Source of the DNA: VFKU01 sp964411925
GTDB lineage: Bacteria; Hydrogenedentota; Hydrogenedentia; Hydrogenedentales; GCA-2746185
Length of the DNA stretch: 64,000 bases
Assembly: GCA_964411925.1 (NCBI GenBank)
Contig: CAYPNI010000002.1
Coordinates: forward strand, 4,234 to 68,233
Reading direction: 5' to 3'
A program made the translations under genes and the position numbers. The notes under the pieces are model-generated. The model ran no database searches. It saw only the letters and a list, made by a program, of their open reading frames with translations, and had not been told where the DNA came from. Of this stretch, positions 26,772 through 35,699 are shown piece by piece. Position 1 is the stretch's first letter. Every line of letters starts with the position of its first letter.

Positions 26772-28715
26772 GTGAGATTTTGTGCGCGGCTTGCAATGGT
26801 GGGGATATCGGTGGGTGTTTGGACGACGGGCGCGTACGCGCAGCAGGGCGCGGAGGACGGGCAGTGGCGGCATTATGCCGGCGACCGCGGGAGCACGAAG
26901 TATTCGGGGCTGGGCCAGATCAATCGGGCTAACGTGGGGACGCTGACGGAGGCGTGGCGGTGGGCGTCGGTCGAGACGGACACGGGGCAGCGGGGAATCG
27001 GGGGGTTCAAGGCGACGCCGCTGTATGTGAACGGTGTGCTGTATACGAGCACGTCGGTGGCGCAGGTGGCGGCGATCGACCCGGCGACGGGGAAGACGCT
27101 TTGGGTGTATGACCCGGAGGCGTACAAGATCGGGCGTCCGGCGAACTCAGGGTTTCAACACCGTGGCGTGGACTACTGGACGGACGGAACGATCGAGAGG
27201 CTGCTGATCGCGACGGGCGGGCGCCAATTGATCTCGATCGACGCGAAGACGGGCAAGCCGGATCCGAAATTCGGAACGAACGGGATCGTCGATCTGTCGC
27301 AAGGGCTGGGCAAGGAATTCAATGCGCGGTTTCTGGGGTACAACGCGCCGCCGGTGGTTTGCCGGGACATGATCGTGATGGGGTCAATCATCACGGACGG
27401 AGGATCGACGAAGTCGATGCCGCCGGGGCACATCCGGGGATTCGACGTGCGCACGGGCGAGCAGAAATGGATGTTTCACACGATTCCGCAGGCGGGCGAA
27501 TTCGGCAATGACACGTGGCTGAACGATTCGTGGACGTATTCGGGGAACACGAACGCGTGGTCGATGATGAGCGTGGACGAAGACCTGGGGTACGTATACG
27601 CGCCGATCGGGACGCCGACGAGCGACTGGTATGGCGCGCTGCGGCCGGGCGCGAACCTGTTCGCGGAAAGCCTCGTGTGCCTCAACGCGGCGACGGGCGA
27701 GCGCGTGTGGCATTTCCAGGTGGTGCATCACGGGATGTGGGACTACGACCTGCCGGCGGCGCCGATTCTGTGTGACCTCAACGTGGGCGGCAGGCCGATC
27801 AAGGCGGTCGCGCAGGTGACGAAGCACGGGTTTACGTTTGTCTTCAATCGCGAAACGGGTGAGCCGGTGTGGCCGATAGAGGAGAGGCCGGTGCCGCAGA
27901 ACGGCGCGCCGGGTGAGTGGGTCTCGCCGACGCAGCCGTTCCCGACGAAACCGCCGGCGTTTGAACGGCAGGGCGTGACGGAGGACGACCTGATCGACTT
28001 CACGCCGGAGCTGCGCGCGGAGGCGATCAACATTTTGAAGCAGTACACGGCGGGTCCGCTGTTCTCGCCGCCGAGCGTGATCACGGAGACCAACAAGGGG
28101 ACCGCGACGCTGCCGAGCCCCGCGGGCGGGGCGAACTGGGGCGGCGCGTGCCTGGATCCGGAGACGAACTGGCTGTATGTGCCGTCGATGACGTGGCTGG
28201 TGAGCATCGGGCTATTGAAGAACGACGCGAACCGGTCGGAATTCGAGTACGGAATCAATGCGGCGGATTTCATGATCCTAAGTCCGCAGGGGCTCCCGAT
28301 TGTGAAGCCGCCGTATGGGCGGATCACGGCGATCGACCTCAACAAGGGGGAGATCGCGTGGCAGGTGGCGCACGGGGACGGGCCGAGGGATCATCCCGCG
28401 CTGCAACACCTCGACCTGCCGCCGCTGGGCTCGGCGACGAATGGTTTCTTGTCGAACGGGGGCGGCGTGCTGACGAAGGAATTGCTGTTCATGATTCAGC
28501 CGGACCCGAGTCCAAGTTCGGTGATGCAGACGGGGACGGACGGCGTGATTCGCGCGTTCGACAAGACGACGGGCGAGGAATTGTGGGAGCAGAAGCTGGG
28601 CGCGGTTCCGCATGGGACGCCGATGACGTACATGCACGAGGGAAAGCAGTATCTCGTGTTGGCGGTGGGCGGACAGACGGAGCCAGCGAGCCTGGTGGCG
28701 TTTCGGTTGCCGTGA
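26772..28715 (+). CDS. PQQ-dependent quinoprotein dehydrogenase (glucose/alcohol type)
   Basis: 647 residues from GTG 26772, chosen because AGGAG (26761-26765) lies 6 nt upstream; the frame is open to 26742. Signal peptide ending GAYA/QQ puts the enzyme in the periplasm. Beta-propeller PQQ repeats include LYTSTSVAQVAAIDPATGK, AGEFGNDTW, VHHGMWDYDLPAAPILCDL and MTYMHEGKQYLVLAVGG. The YAGDRGSTKYS opening and HHGMWDYDLPA are typical of membrane glucose-dehydrogenase-like quinoproteins, but the N-terminal five-helix anchor is missing and there is no CxxCH heme motif, so a separate electron acceptor is needed. Confidence 0.9.
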   Translation: MRFCARLAMVGISVGVWTTGAYAQQGAEDGQWRHYAGDRGSTKYSGLGQINRANVGTLTEAWRWASVETDTGQRGIGGFKATPLYVNGVLYTSTSVAQVAAIDPATGKTLWVYDPEAYKIGRPANSGFQHRGVDYWTDGTIERLLIATGGRQLISIDAKTGKPDPKFGTNGIVDLSQGLGKEFNARFLGYNAPPVVCRDMIVMGSIITDGGSTKSMPPGHIRGFDVRTGEQKWMFHTIPQAGEFGNDTWLNDSWTYSGNTNAWSMMSVDEDLGYVYAPIGTPTSDWYGALRPGANLFAESLVCLNAATGERVWHFQVVHHGMWDYDLPAAPILCDLNVGGRPIKAVAQVTKHGFTFVFNRETGEPVWPIEERPVPQNGAPGEWVSPTQPFPTKPPAFERQGVTEDDLIDFTPELRAEAINILKQYTAGPLFSPPSVITETNKGTATLPSPAGGANWGGACLDPETNWLYVPSMTWLVSIGLLKNDANRSEFEYGINAADFMILSPQGLPIVKPPYGRITAIDLNKGEIAWQVAHGDGPRDHPALQHLDLPPLGSATNGFLSNGGGVLTKELLFMIQPDPSPSSVMQTGTDGVIRAFDKTTGEELWEQKLGAVPHGTPMTYMHEGKQYLVLAVGGQTEPASLVAFRLP

Positions 28716-28735
28716 GAATTATTCGCGAAGTCGAA

Positions 28736-28765
28736 CAGGCCTAAGCTGAACTGCGCTTAGGCCTG
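28736..28765 (+). other. Perfect inverted repeat after the PQQ dehydrogenase
   Basis: CAGGCCTAAGC / GCTTAGGCCTG (11-bp stem, 8-nt loop), 20 nt after the stop. There is no U-run, so it may stabilise the 3' end or act as a weak terminator. Confidence 0.5.
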
Positions 28766-28775
28766 CCACACGAAC

Positions 28776-28818
28776 GAGAAAAAAATACCGCAGCACGGGA
28801 GGGGGTCTCGTGCTGCGG
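28776..28818 (-). terminator. Intrinsic terminator for the minus-strand lipoprotein/MFS unit
   Basis: Perfect 10-bp stem CCGCAGCACG / CGTGCTGCGG (28788-28797, 28809-28818). On the minus strand it is followed directly by TATTTTTTTCTC, a proper U-tract. A further 8-bp hairpin (28822-28829 / 28834-28841) precedes it. Confidence 0.75.
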
Positions 28819-28911
28819 CGGACGAGCGGGGGGCCGCTCGTGTGCAATATACCGGGGGCCAAGGGGGTTGACCGCCGGCAACGTAAGAACGGGTTCAACT
28901 GCGCCGGGGCG

Positions 28912-29328
28912 CTACTCTGCCGGCAACACGCGATCGACGATTCGGCGAATCCGGCCGGTGTCGGGTTCTTTGCGAACGACGACGACGAACGGGTACCGCG
29001 CGATCACATCGGGTGGATGGAGCGGGGCCTCGCCCAACTTATCGTTGAGCGCTTTGAGCAGCCCGCCCAGGCTCGAGACGATCTTGAAAGTGCCTTCGTC
29101 TTCCACCCGCAGTAGCTCGACGTGGACGCCGTCTCCGGTGAGTCTCACGCCTTCATCCACTTGAGCAAAGCCCATGCCTGAAAGATCGACTCGGGTGGCG
29201 GAATCGAACGTAATCCCGTTGTTTTCAAGGGCTTTCGTGAGATCTTCGACGGTTTCGATGGGGGGTGGGGCGGCGCAGGCGATGGTCAATCCGAGCCCGA
29301 GAAGGGCAACGTGTCGCAGTAGTGACAT
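28912..29328 (-). CDS. Small hypothetical lipoprotein
   Basis: 138 residues with lipobox TIAC (Cys18) in MSLLRHVALLGLGLTIAC. The mature part is a compact mixed alpha/beta domain (VEDLTKALENNGITFDSA, VHVELLRVEDEGTFKIV) with no family I recognise. It follows the MFS transporter by 23 nt on the same strand and is closed by an intrinsic terminator, so the pair probably forms one operon. Confidence 0.7.
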   Translation of the reverse strand: MSLLRHVALLGLGLTIACAAPPPIETVEDLTKALENNGITFDSATRVDLSGMGFAQVDEGVRLTGDGVHVELLRVEDEGTFKIVSSLGGLLKALNDKLGEAPLHPPDVIARYPFVVVVRKEPDTGRIRRIVDRVLPAE

Positions 29329-29351
29329 AGCTTGTCCATGGTAGCACACGT

Positions 29352-30686
29352 TCACTTCTGACAAACATTCGGTGCCGGGGCGTCGGGGAGCGGCACGGCG
29401 GCCCGAATGAGCGCCTGCTGGCGCTGAAACACGGGGCCGGCGACCGGATTGCGGACGAAGACGAGGCAGAGGCCGGCAACGGCGTATGCAATGACGAAGA
29501 CGATGAACGCGGCGTGGTAATCGCCGGTGGCGTCGTGGATGAGGCCGGCGATGGGGACGCCGCTGGCCTGGATGGGGAGCATGCAGGGGCTCATGAGCCC
29601 CATGACGCGGCCGAACACGGGGCGGGGGAAGTAATCGCCGACGAGCGAGCCCCAGAGCGGCACGACGCCGCCCATGCCGAAGCCGAAGATGGCGCCGGCG
29701 ATCAGGAGTTCGTGGTAGGTGGTGGCGGGGAGGAAGAGGAGCGTGGCGACGGCCTGGAATGCGAGGCAGAGGACGAGGGCGAGGCGCGCGTCCACGTAGT
29801 CGGCGACGAACCCGAAGAGGATTTTGCCGACGACGCCGACGCCGGCCGAGACGGTGAGGATGTAGGACGCTTGAATGCGCGTGATGCCGAGATCGTGTGC
29901 GTGGGGGATCATGTGGATGAGCGTGGCGGCCATGGCGAAGAAGTTGAAGCCGATGCAGAGCGTGATCGCCCAGAACGTCGCGTTGCGCAGCGTGGCGAGG
30001 GTGGAGAAGTTCGACGTGAAGCGGGGCATGGGGCCGTGCGCGCCGAGATCGTCGTTCAGCGATACGCGGGCGCCGTCGGGGTTGAGGCCGATGTCTTCGG
30101 GCCGGCTGATCACGAAGACCCAGACGATGGGGAGGAGCGCGCCGACGGAGAGCGCGCCGAAGATGAGGAAGGTGTCGCGCCAGCCGTAGTTGACGACGAA
30201 GTAGGACGTGACGGGGGCCATGACCATGCCGGACATGGAGACGCCGGTCGTGGCGATGCCGAGCGCGGCGCCGCGGCGCCGGACGAACCAGTTCGAGACG
30301 AGGGCGGTGCTGGAGAGCTGGCCGATGCTGACGACGCCGAGGGCGAGAAAGGTGCCGATGAGGACGTAGAACTGCCAGAGGGCGGTGATGTGCGCGGCGA
30401 GGAAGAAGCCAACGCCGAGGCTGACGCAGCCGATCATCATGAGGCGGCGGACGGACCAGGTGTCGATGAAGCGGCCGAGGAACGGTGCGGCGAGGGCCAT
30501 GGCGGTGTTCATGAGCGTGAGTCCCATGGCGACGGCGAAACGGGAGGCGCCGAATTCCTTCTGGATGGGCTCGAGGAAGACGCCGTAGGAGTAGAAAATG
30601 AAGCCGGTGGCGACGAAGAGTGTGATGAAGGTGGCGATGACGATCCACCAGCCGTAGAAAAAGAGTTTGAAGTTTCGCAGGAGCAT
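29352..30686 (-). CDS. MFS transporter (monocarboxylate/OFA-like)
   Basis: 444 residues with 12 predicted membrane helices in two six-helix halves. The N-terminus FYGWWIVIATFITLFVATG with a following FYSYGVFLEPIQKEFG is the pattern of the MCT/OFA branch, which carries small organic acids such as lactate, pyruvate, oxalate or formate. A basic loop between helices 2 and 3 (GRFIDTWSVRRLM) corresponds to MFS motif A. The 109-bp repeat copy at 30736-30844, which carries a TATAAT on this strand, lies just upstream. Confidence 0.88.
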   Translation of the reverse strand: MLLRNFKLFFYGWWIVIATFITLFVATGFIFYSYGVFLEPIQKEFGASRFAVAMGLTLMNTAMALAAPFLGRFIDTWSVRRLMMIGCVSLGVGFFLAAHITALWQFYVLIGTFLALGVVSIGQLSSTALVSNWFVRRRGAALGIATTGVSMSGMVMAPVTSYFVVNYGWRDTFLIFGALSVGALLPIVWVFVISRPEDIGLNPDGARVSLNDDLGAHGPMPRFTSNFSTLATLRNATFWAITLCIGFNFFAMAATLIHMIPHAHDLGITRIQASYILTVSAGVGVVGKILFGFVADYVDARLALVLCLAFQAVATLLFLPATTYHELLIAGAIFGFGMGGVVPLWGSLVGDYFPRPVFGRVMGLMSPCMLPIQASGVPIAGLIHDATGDYHAAFIVFVIAYAVAGLCLVFVRNPVAGPVFQRQQALIRAAVPLPDAPAPNVCQK

Positions 30687-30735
30687 TGGTTAACAGGTGA
30701 ACAATCTGCCGGGAGGTGCGAATTCCGCATGGTTC

Positions 30736-30844
30736 CTGGGAGCTTGGGGCGTTCGGGGCGGCGGCTGACCCGGCGCGCGTCGTCCCGATGCTTGCGATTA
30801 TACGCGAGGATGCGTACCCGTGCACTCGGGCGGGCTAGCAGCCG
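30736..30844. repeat. Direct repeat, copy A (109 bp), left flank of the TIR-Sel1 cassette
   Basis: Identical to 33796-33904 except for one base (T at 30836, G at 33896), in the same orientation exactly 3060 bp apart. On the minus strand it contains CGCATCCTCGCGTATAATCG, whose TATAAT (complement of 30797-30802) could be a -10 box. This copy sits 50 nt upstream of the MFS gene. Confidence 0.95.
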
Positions 30845-30935
30845 CCAGGCCAGCAGCGGCGACGGGGAACCTGGGCGATGATGCCACGGATCAGCAAAAT
30901 CACGCCGAGGTCGCGCGGCCCGATGCTTTGCGAAA

Positions 30936-32393
30936 TTACCAGTCTGTGACGCCGATGTCGCGCAGTGCGTCTTGCGCCTCCTTGACTCCCATTCGGGCGG
31001 CGGTCACCCAATTCTCGGTCGCCTTCTTGATGTCCTCTGGGCCCAAGAGCCCTTTGTAGTACAGATTTCCAAGTTGATACCAGGCGATTGGTTCGCCATC
31101 GCGAGCGGCGGCGGCGAGGAGCGTTGCTGCTTCGCTGTAATTTCGCGGGGCGTCGCCTTCGATGTACATCATGGCGAGACTGTACATTCCGGCTGCGTAT
31201 TCGAGTGCTGCCGACTTGCCGTACCACATGAGCGCCTTCGCGCTATCTTTATTTACGATGTCGCCCCCATCACGGTAGTGATCTCCGAGACGTTTCATGG
31301 CGCGTGGCAATCCACGATCGATGGCTCGCTCGTAGAGTTCGAGCGCTGCGGGTGCGTTTCGCTCGATACCGAGTCCGTCGGCGTACATGTCGGCAAGATT
31401 AGTCATGGCGAGTTCCATGCCGTCAGCGCCTTCGCCGGCCGACGCGTAGTACCTTGCGGCGCGTTTCGGGTCGGGTTCGACGCCGATGCCATGTTGGTAG
31501 GCTGCGCCAACCAGGAACTGTGCCTCTGTAGATCCCGATTCGGCGACCGTTTTTACGAAACCGAAGACTTCGCTGGCCAGTTTCGCGGCGCCGACGGGAT
31601 CTTTCGAATAAACACTGAGTCCGTGAAACATGTTTCGTGCGATCCACATCTTCGCGATTCGATCGCCACGGTCGGCACATCGCTGAAAGAGGTCTCTGGA
31701 CTGCAATCGATCATTCAAGTTGCCGGTGTGAGTCTGGAGCCTCACCGCTTCCTTCCGATCGTTCGCCGTCCTCAGGTCGACGAAGGGATCCACTTTGGAT
31801 TGCAGAGGTAGAGGTGGGGGCGGCTCCGGTTCCGGAAAGGCGTACCACGTCCACGCCGCTGCGATGGCTGTCGCAATCGCGAGCGTCGCGACGAGCATAC
31901 TGAGTCGCCGGGGCGGACGGTGCCCCGTAGGATTGGCTTTGGGCTGCGGGGCGGCGATTGGGCCCGAAATCAAGCGCGCAAGTCTGGCAGCGACCTCCGC
32001 GGGCGATTTTTCGCGAAGGTGTTCGAACTGCGCAGCACCGACACAGTACGCCAGCGCGGGCGGGAGTTCGGCGTCATCCGCGCGCACGGGATAGATTTTC
32101 TTGTCTTCTTCGAAGGCGAGTTGGACTTCGATCTGCACGTTTCTGGACTGGTTGGCATGTTCCGAAACAATGAGAATGAGGCCGCCGGAGGCCGTGATCG
32201 CCGGAGGAATGACGGCGGTATAGACTTCGCCGGGGTTGATGTCGCGCACGGCACTCCAGCATTTCACGCCAAGCGACTCGAGCGCGTCGCGGATCCGATT
32301 CGCAGCGACCGTGTCTTCTGTCGCGTGACTTATGAACAGATAGCCCGGCCACCTCGACTTCAAAGCTGGTCCGGGTTCGAACGTGCCGCTCAT
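30936..32393 (-). CDS. TIR domain - transmembrane - Sel1-repeat protein (downstream copy)
   Basis: 485 residues. N-terminal TIR domain (about 17-145): LFISHATEDTVAANRI is the beta-A strand and loop, VKCWSAVRDINPGEVY the BB-loop region, and NVQIEVQLA carries the candidate catalytic Glu89 of NAD-cleaving bacterial TIRs. After PPRRLS comes one membrane helix (about 166-185), then a Pro-rich stretch and at least five Sel1-like repeats (for example AAYQHGIGVEPDPKRAARYY, DMYADGLGIERNAPAALELY). Topology would place TIR in the cytosol and Sel1 outside. Its ATG overlaps the stop of the paralogue upstream, so both are made from one mRNA. Ligand and trigger unknown. Confidence 0.88.
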   Translation of the reverse strand: MSGTFEPGPALKSRWPGYLFISHATEDTVAANRIRDALESLGVKCWSAVRDINPGEVYTAVIPPAITASGGLILIVSEHANQSRNVQIEVQLAFEEDKKIYPVRADDAELPPALAYCVGAAQFEHLREKSPAEVAARLARLISGPIAAPQPKANPTGHRPPRRLSMLVATLAIATAIAAAWTWYAFPEPEPPPPLPLQSKVDPFVDLRTANDRKEAVRLQTHTGNLNDRLQSRDLFQRCADRGDRIAKMWIARNMFHGLSVYSKDPVGAAKLASEVFGFVKTVAESGSTEAQFLVGAAYQHGIGVEPDPKRAARYYASAGEGADGMELAMTNLADMYADGLGIERNAPAALELYERAIDRGLPRAMKRLGDHYRDGGDIVNKDSAKALMWYGKSAALEYAAGMYSLAMMYIEGDAPRNYSEAATLLAAAARDGEPIAWYQLGNLYYKGLLGPEDIKKATENWVTAARMGVKEAQDALRDIGVTDW

Positions 32394-33673
32394 TTTTCCG
32401 GCTCCCCCTCACGAGTCTGTAGCGCAGCTTTCGCTCGCGTGCTCCCGTTTTGCGCCGCCATCGCCCACAATTCGAGCGCGGCCTGCACATCGAGCGATAC
32501 ACCGGTGCCTGTAATGAGCATCTCGCCGAGTTTGAACTGCGCGTCGGCATACTGGTGATCAGCTGCCTTCTTGTACTGTTGTACGGCGCGCACGCTGTCT
32601 ACGCTCACTCCGCCCCGTCCCTCGCGGTAGACATCTCCAAGGCGGGTCATGGCTCGCACGTCTCCCCGTTCCTCAGCTTTTTGATACCACCGGATTGCCT
32701 CCGCCATGTTTTGTTGTTCTCCCAGCCCTACCTCGCACATGGTGCCGAGTTTGAACATTGCGATCGCATAGTCGGCATCGGCGGCCCGGCGATACCTATC
32801 CGCGGACTCCGTGGTATTCCGTTCGATTCCGATTCCCAATTCCAAGGCGTGCGCATAAAGGAACTGCGCCTCGACAGAACCAGAGTCCGCCAGAGACTGG
32901 ACGCACCGCACGACCTTACGGGCCTTTCGTATTGCGGCGGGACGATCCAAGGGAAACATGCCGTGCTCGTTATAAAGACTTCGAGCCACCCAAAGCGCCG
33001 CAAGCGGATCACCGCCGTTGTCGGCTTCTTCAAGCAATCGTCTGGAAAGCTCAAGATTGTCCTTGCCTGGATTCTTCTCATAGAGGTCGATGGCTTGCGA
33101 TCGCGTCTCATCGAATTTTCTCGCGAGATCGGCATGGCATCGGGGGAGAGACACGTATCCCCCAAGCAAGAGCAGAACGAGAATGACGAATCCTGTAATG
33201 ACATGTAGCTTGGATAATCTTCTCGGAGGACGGTCCTTCTTGGCGTCCGCATTCCCGTTGGGCGACCCGCGCGCTTCGCCAGATTTGATGGCGGTTTCCA
33301 ACTTCGCGACGATTTGACGAAGCGGACCGTGTCTCGCGTCGATGTACTGATTGATGCTCAGGTAGTATTGAACAGTGTCGGGGGGAAGCGTGTCATCGAG
33401 TTGTACCGTCAACACGTTTTTGCCGTTCTGCACGGCGATTTCAAGTTCACGACGGACGTGCGGCGATTGAAGCGACCACTTCGACATGATTAGGACAAGG
33501 CATGTCGATTTTCTGATTCCCGCGACGATTTCGGAAGGGTACTCGTCTCCGGCTTTGATGTCGCGAGGGGCGATCCAGCAGGGAATATCTCTGACTTCGA
33601 GTTGATTGACGATTTGTCCCGCGAGTTTCTGATCCTCGGTCGCATGGCTGATGAATGCGCGGTGCGCCGGCAT
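32390..33673 (-). CDS. TIR domain - transmembrane - Sel1-repeat protein (upstream copy)
   Basis: 427 residues, paralogue of the next gene with the same architecture but strongly diverged. The TIR domain (about 5-130) shows RAFISHATEDQKLAGQI, IPCWIAPRDIKAGDEY and HVRRELEIAVQNGK with candidate catalytic Glu76. PPRRLSKL leads into one membrane helix (about 158-175), followed by a Sel1 region from about 205 (ELGIGIERNTTESADRYRRA, EVGLGEQQNMAEAIRWYQKA, EGRGGVSVDSVRAVQQYKKA). Start ATG 33673 has GGGAGG 6 nt upstream and a TTGACT-type promoter. Base composition is visibly more A/T-rich than the flanking genes, suggesting transfer. Confidence 0.88.
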   Translation of the reverse strand: MPAHRAFISHATEDQKLAGQIVNQLEVRDIPCWIAPRDIKAGDEYPSEIVAGIRKSTCLVLIMSKWSLQSPHVRRELEIAVQNGKNVLTVQLDDTLPPDTVQYYLSINQYIDARHGPLRQIVAKLETAIKSGEARGSPNGNADAKKDRPPRRLSKLHVITGFVILVLLLLGGYVSLPRCHADLARKFDETRSQAIDLYEKNPGKDNLELSRRLLEEADNGGDPLAALWVARSLYNEHGMFPLDRPAAIRKARKVVRCVQSLADSGSVEAQFLYAHALELGIGIERNTTESADRYRRAADADYAIAMFKLGTMCEVGLGEQQNMAEAIRWYQKAEERGDVRAMTRLGDVYREGRGGVSVDSVRAVQQYKKAADHQYADAQFKLGEMLITGTGVSLDVQAALELWAMAAQNGSTRAKAALQTREGEPEK

Positions 33674-33705
33674 CGTCGGCCTCCCTCAGAATAGACAGGC
33701 CAGCT

Positions 33706-33734
33706 ATATTGGGATGCAGCGCTAGTAAAGTCAA
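33706..33734 (-). promoter_or_regulatory. Promoter of the TIR-Sel1 gene pair
   Basis: Reading leftwards: TTGACT (33729-33734), 17-nt spacer, CAATAT (33706-33711), about 33 nt before the start codon. It lies inside the cassette, between the 109-bp repeat and the gene, so the unit carries its own promoter. Confidence 0.55.
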
Positions 33735-33795
33735 TTTAAATTCGCTTTGCGCCTGACGTTGCGCCGAGCGACGCGGGGCGATCCGCGAGGGGTGC

Positions 33796-33904
33796 TGGGA
33801 GCTTGGGGCGTTCGGGGCGGCGGCTGACCCGGCGCGCGTCGTCCCGATGCTTGCGATTATACGCGAGGATGCGTACCCGTGCACTCGGGCGGGCGAGCAG
33901 CCGG
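33796..33904. repeat. Direct repeat, copy B (109 bp), right flank of the TIR-Sel1 cassette
   Basis: Second copy of 30736-30844 (108 of 109 identical), same orientation. Its right end lies 9 nt from the stop of the CPA2 antiporter gene. The minus-strand TATAAT is at the complement of 33857-33862. Confidence 0.95.
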
Positions 33905-33912
33905 ATCAGCGG

Positions 33913-35664
33913 TCAATCGTGATCGGCGTCCGCGGAGAGTCCCTCGAGCAGCGCCACTTGCAGCTTGGCGTGGATGAGGATGAGTTTTTTGCGCAGAAAC
34001 ACGGCGAGCAGGGTGACGATGCCGGTAACGAGCAGCAGCAGTTCGATGGGCGGCAGGATGCTGGAGCTCAGCGCGGAGATGAGAAGCGCGAACAGCAATA
34101 TGGCGGCGAGCGGGATAATTTCGGCGAGGGCCATTCGAACGCGGAGATTGGGCGCGGTGGCGCCGGATCCGCGCGACTGCGCGAGGATGATGCTGAGGCC
34201 TTTGAGTTTGCGGTAGACGGCGTAGACGAAGGGGAGCGAGGCCGTGAGCGCGGCGGCCCAGAGGAGCGCGCGCTGGTAGCGTTCGTCGAGCGCGCCGGCG
34301 CCGATCAACTCCAAGAGCGGCGCGGCGAAGAGCGCCATGCCGAGGAAGGCGGCGGCGACAAGGAGGCAATTGACGGCAATCTGGGCAAGTGTGCGTCGCA
34401 CGACTTTTACCGTGAGCGATTCGCGCCCGGAGGGCTGGGTGGACTGGAGCCAGTCGGTGTAGAGCTGGGACTCGCGCCGGATGGACGCGGGGATCACGCG
34501 GCCGATGCGGGTGGCGAACGGATCGGAGAGGCGAATCAGATAGGGCGTGAAGAGGGTGGTGATGGCGGAGACGGCCACGGCGATGGGATAGAGGAAGTCG
34601 CTGGTGACGCCGAAGCTCAGGCCGAGCGCGGCGATGATGAAGGAGAATTCGCCGATCTGCGCGAGGCCCATGCCGACGCGGAGGGAGGTGCGCGGGCCGT
34701 TGCCCGTGACGAATGCGCCGGCTCCGCAGGCGAGGACCTTGCCGATGACGACGGCGGCGGTGATGACGGCGATGGGCCATGCGTGGCTGACGAGAATGGC
34801 GGGGTCGAGCAGCATGCCGACGGTGACGAAGAAAATCGCGCTGAACATGTCCCGAATCGGCGCGACGAGGCGCTCGATGCGCGGAAGGTCGCGGGCTTCG
34901 GCGATGACGGCGCCGATCATGAACGCGCCGAGGGCGACGCTGTAACCGAGTTTGAGCACAACGAGACAGAAGCCGAAGCAGAGGCCGAGGACGGTGACGA
35001 GGAGCATTTCATCGCGCTCGAACCGGGCGACGTAGGCCAGGAGCCGCGGAACGAGGAGCAGGCCGGCGAGCATGGCGACGACCATGAAAACGCCGAGTTT
35101 GCCGACGGTGCCGGCGATTTGAACGGCGTCCATATCGCCGGTGACGGCGAGGCTGGACAGTAGCGCGATGATGGCGATGGCGAGGATGTCTTCGACGATG
35201 AGTATGCCGAAGATGAGCTGGGCGAACCGCTCCTGTTTGAGCCCGAGTTCGTCGAGCGCCTTGATGATGATGGTGGTGGACGAGATGGCGAGCATGGCGC
35301 CGAGGAAGATGGAATCCATGGACGCCCAACCGAAGAACCGGCCGATTTCGTAGCCGACCCAGATCATCAGAATGATTTCAGCAGTCGCCGCGACGAGCGC
35401 GGAGACGCCGACGCGCCGCAGCTTTCGCAGGCTGAATTCCATGCCGAGCGAGAGCATGAGCAGGATGACGCCCAGTTCAGCGAGCGACTGGATGGTCACT
35501 TCGTCGACGACGAGCGGGAAGGGCGGTGTGTAGGGGCCGATGACAAATCCGGCGAGGATATAACCCAGGACGACGGGCTGGCGGAGGTGATGGAAGATGA
35601 GGGTGATGACGCCGGCGATCAGCATGATCACGGCGAGATCCTGAATGAAATGAGTGGCGTGCAT
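33913..35664 (-). CDS. CPA2-family cation:proton antiporter (KefB-like, no TrkA domain)
   Basis: 583 residues starting at ATG 35664 (GGGAG 8 nt upstream). The Na_H_exchanger core of about 12 helices (residues 5-385) includes GYILAGFVIGPYTP, AISSTTIIIKALDELG and the ion-site GILIVEDILAIAII. The C-terminal 190 residues contain four more hydrophobic helices instead of a TrkA-N NAD-binding domain, which is an uncommon extension. Likely exchanges K+ or Na+ for H+ at the inner membrane. Confidence 0.87.
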   Translation of the reverse strand: MHATHFIQDLAVIMLIAGVITLIFHHLRQPVVLGYILAGFVIGPYTPPFPLVVDEVTIQSLAELGVILLMLSLGMEFSLRKLRRVGVSALVAATAEIILMIWVGYEIGRFFGWASMDSIFLGAMLAISSTTIIIKALDELGLKQERFAQLIFGILIVEDILAIAIIALLSSLAVTGDMDAVQIAGTVGKLGVFMVVAMLAGLLLVPRLLAYVARFERDEMLLVTVLGLCFGFCLVVLKLGYSVALGAFMIGAVIAEARDLPRIERLVAPIRDMFSAIFFVTVGMLLDPAILVSHAWPIAVITAAVVIGKVLACGAGAFVTGNGPRTSLRVGMGLAQIGEFSFIIAALGLSFGVTSDFLYPIAVAVSAITTLFTPYLIRLSDPFATRIGRVIPASIRRESQLYTDWLQSTQPSGRESLTVKVVRRTLAQIAVNCLLVAAAFLGMALFAAPLLELIGAGALDERYQRALLWAAALTASLPFVYAVYRKLKGLSIILAQSRGSGATAPNLRVRMALAEIIPLAAILLFALLISALSSSILPPIELLLLVTGIVTLLAVFLRKKLILIHAKLQVALLEGLSADADHD

Positions 35665-35699
35665 CGATCTCCCGGGGTTGGACGATGGGGGTTCCGGAT

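Noticed and set aside
28912..30825. A 637-codon minus-strand open frame through the MFS gene into the lipoprotein gene
   Set aside because: Its first 500 codons are His/Arg/Pro-rich out-of-frame translation of the transporter; only the last 138 codons (from ATG 29328) look like a protein.
29514..30881. 455-codon open frame opposite the MFS transporter
   Set aside because: Gly/Glu/Asp-rich antisense shadow without domains; a GC-rich third position keeps it open.
33847..35163. 438-codon open frame opposite the CPA2 antiporter
   Set aside because: Same low-complexity acidic shadow pattern; the antiporter on the other strand is clear.
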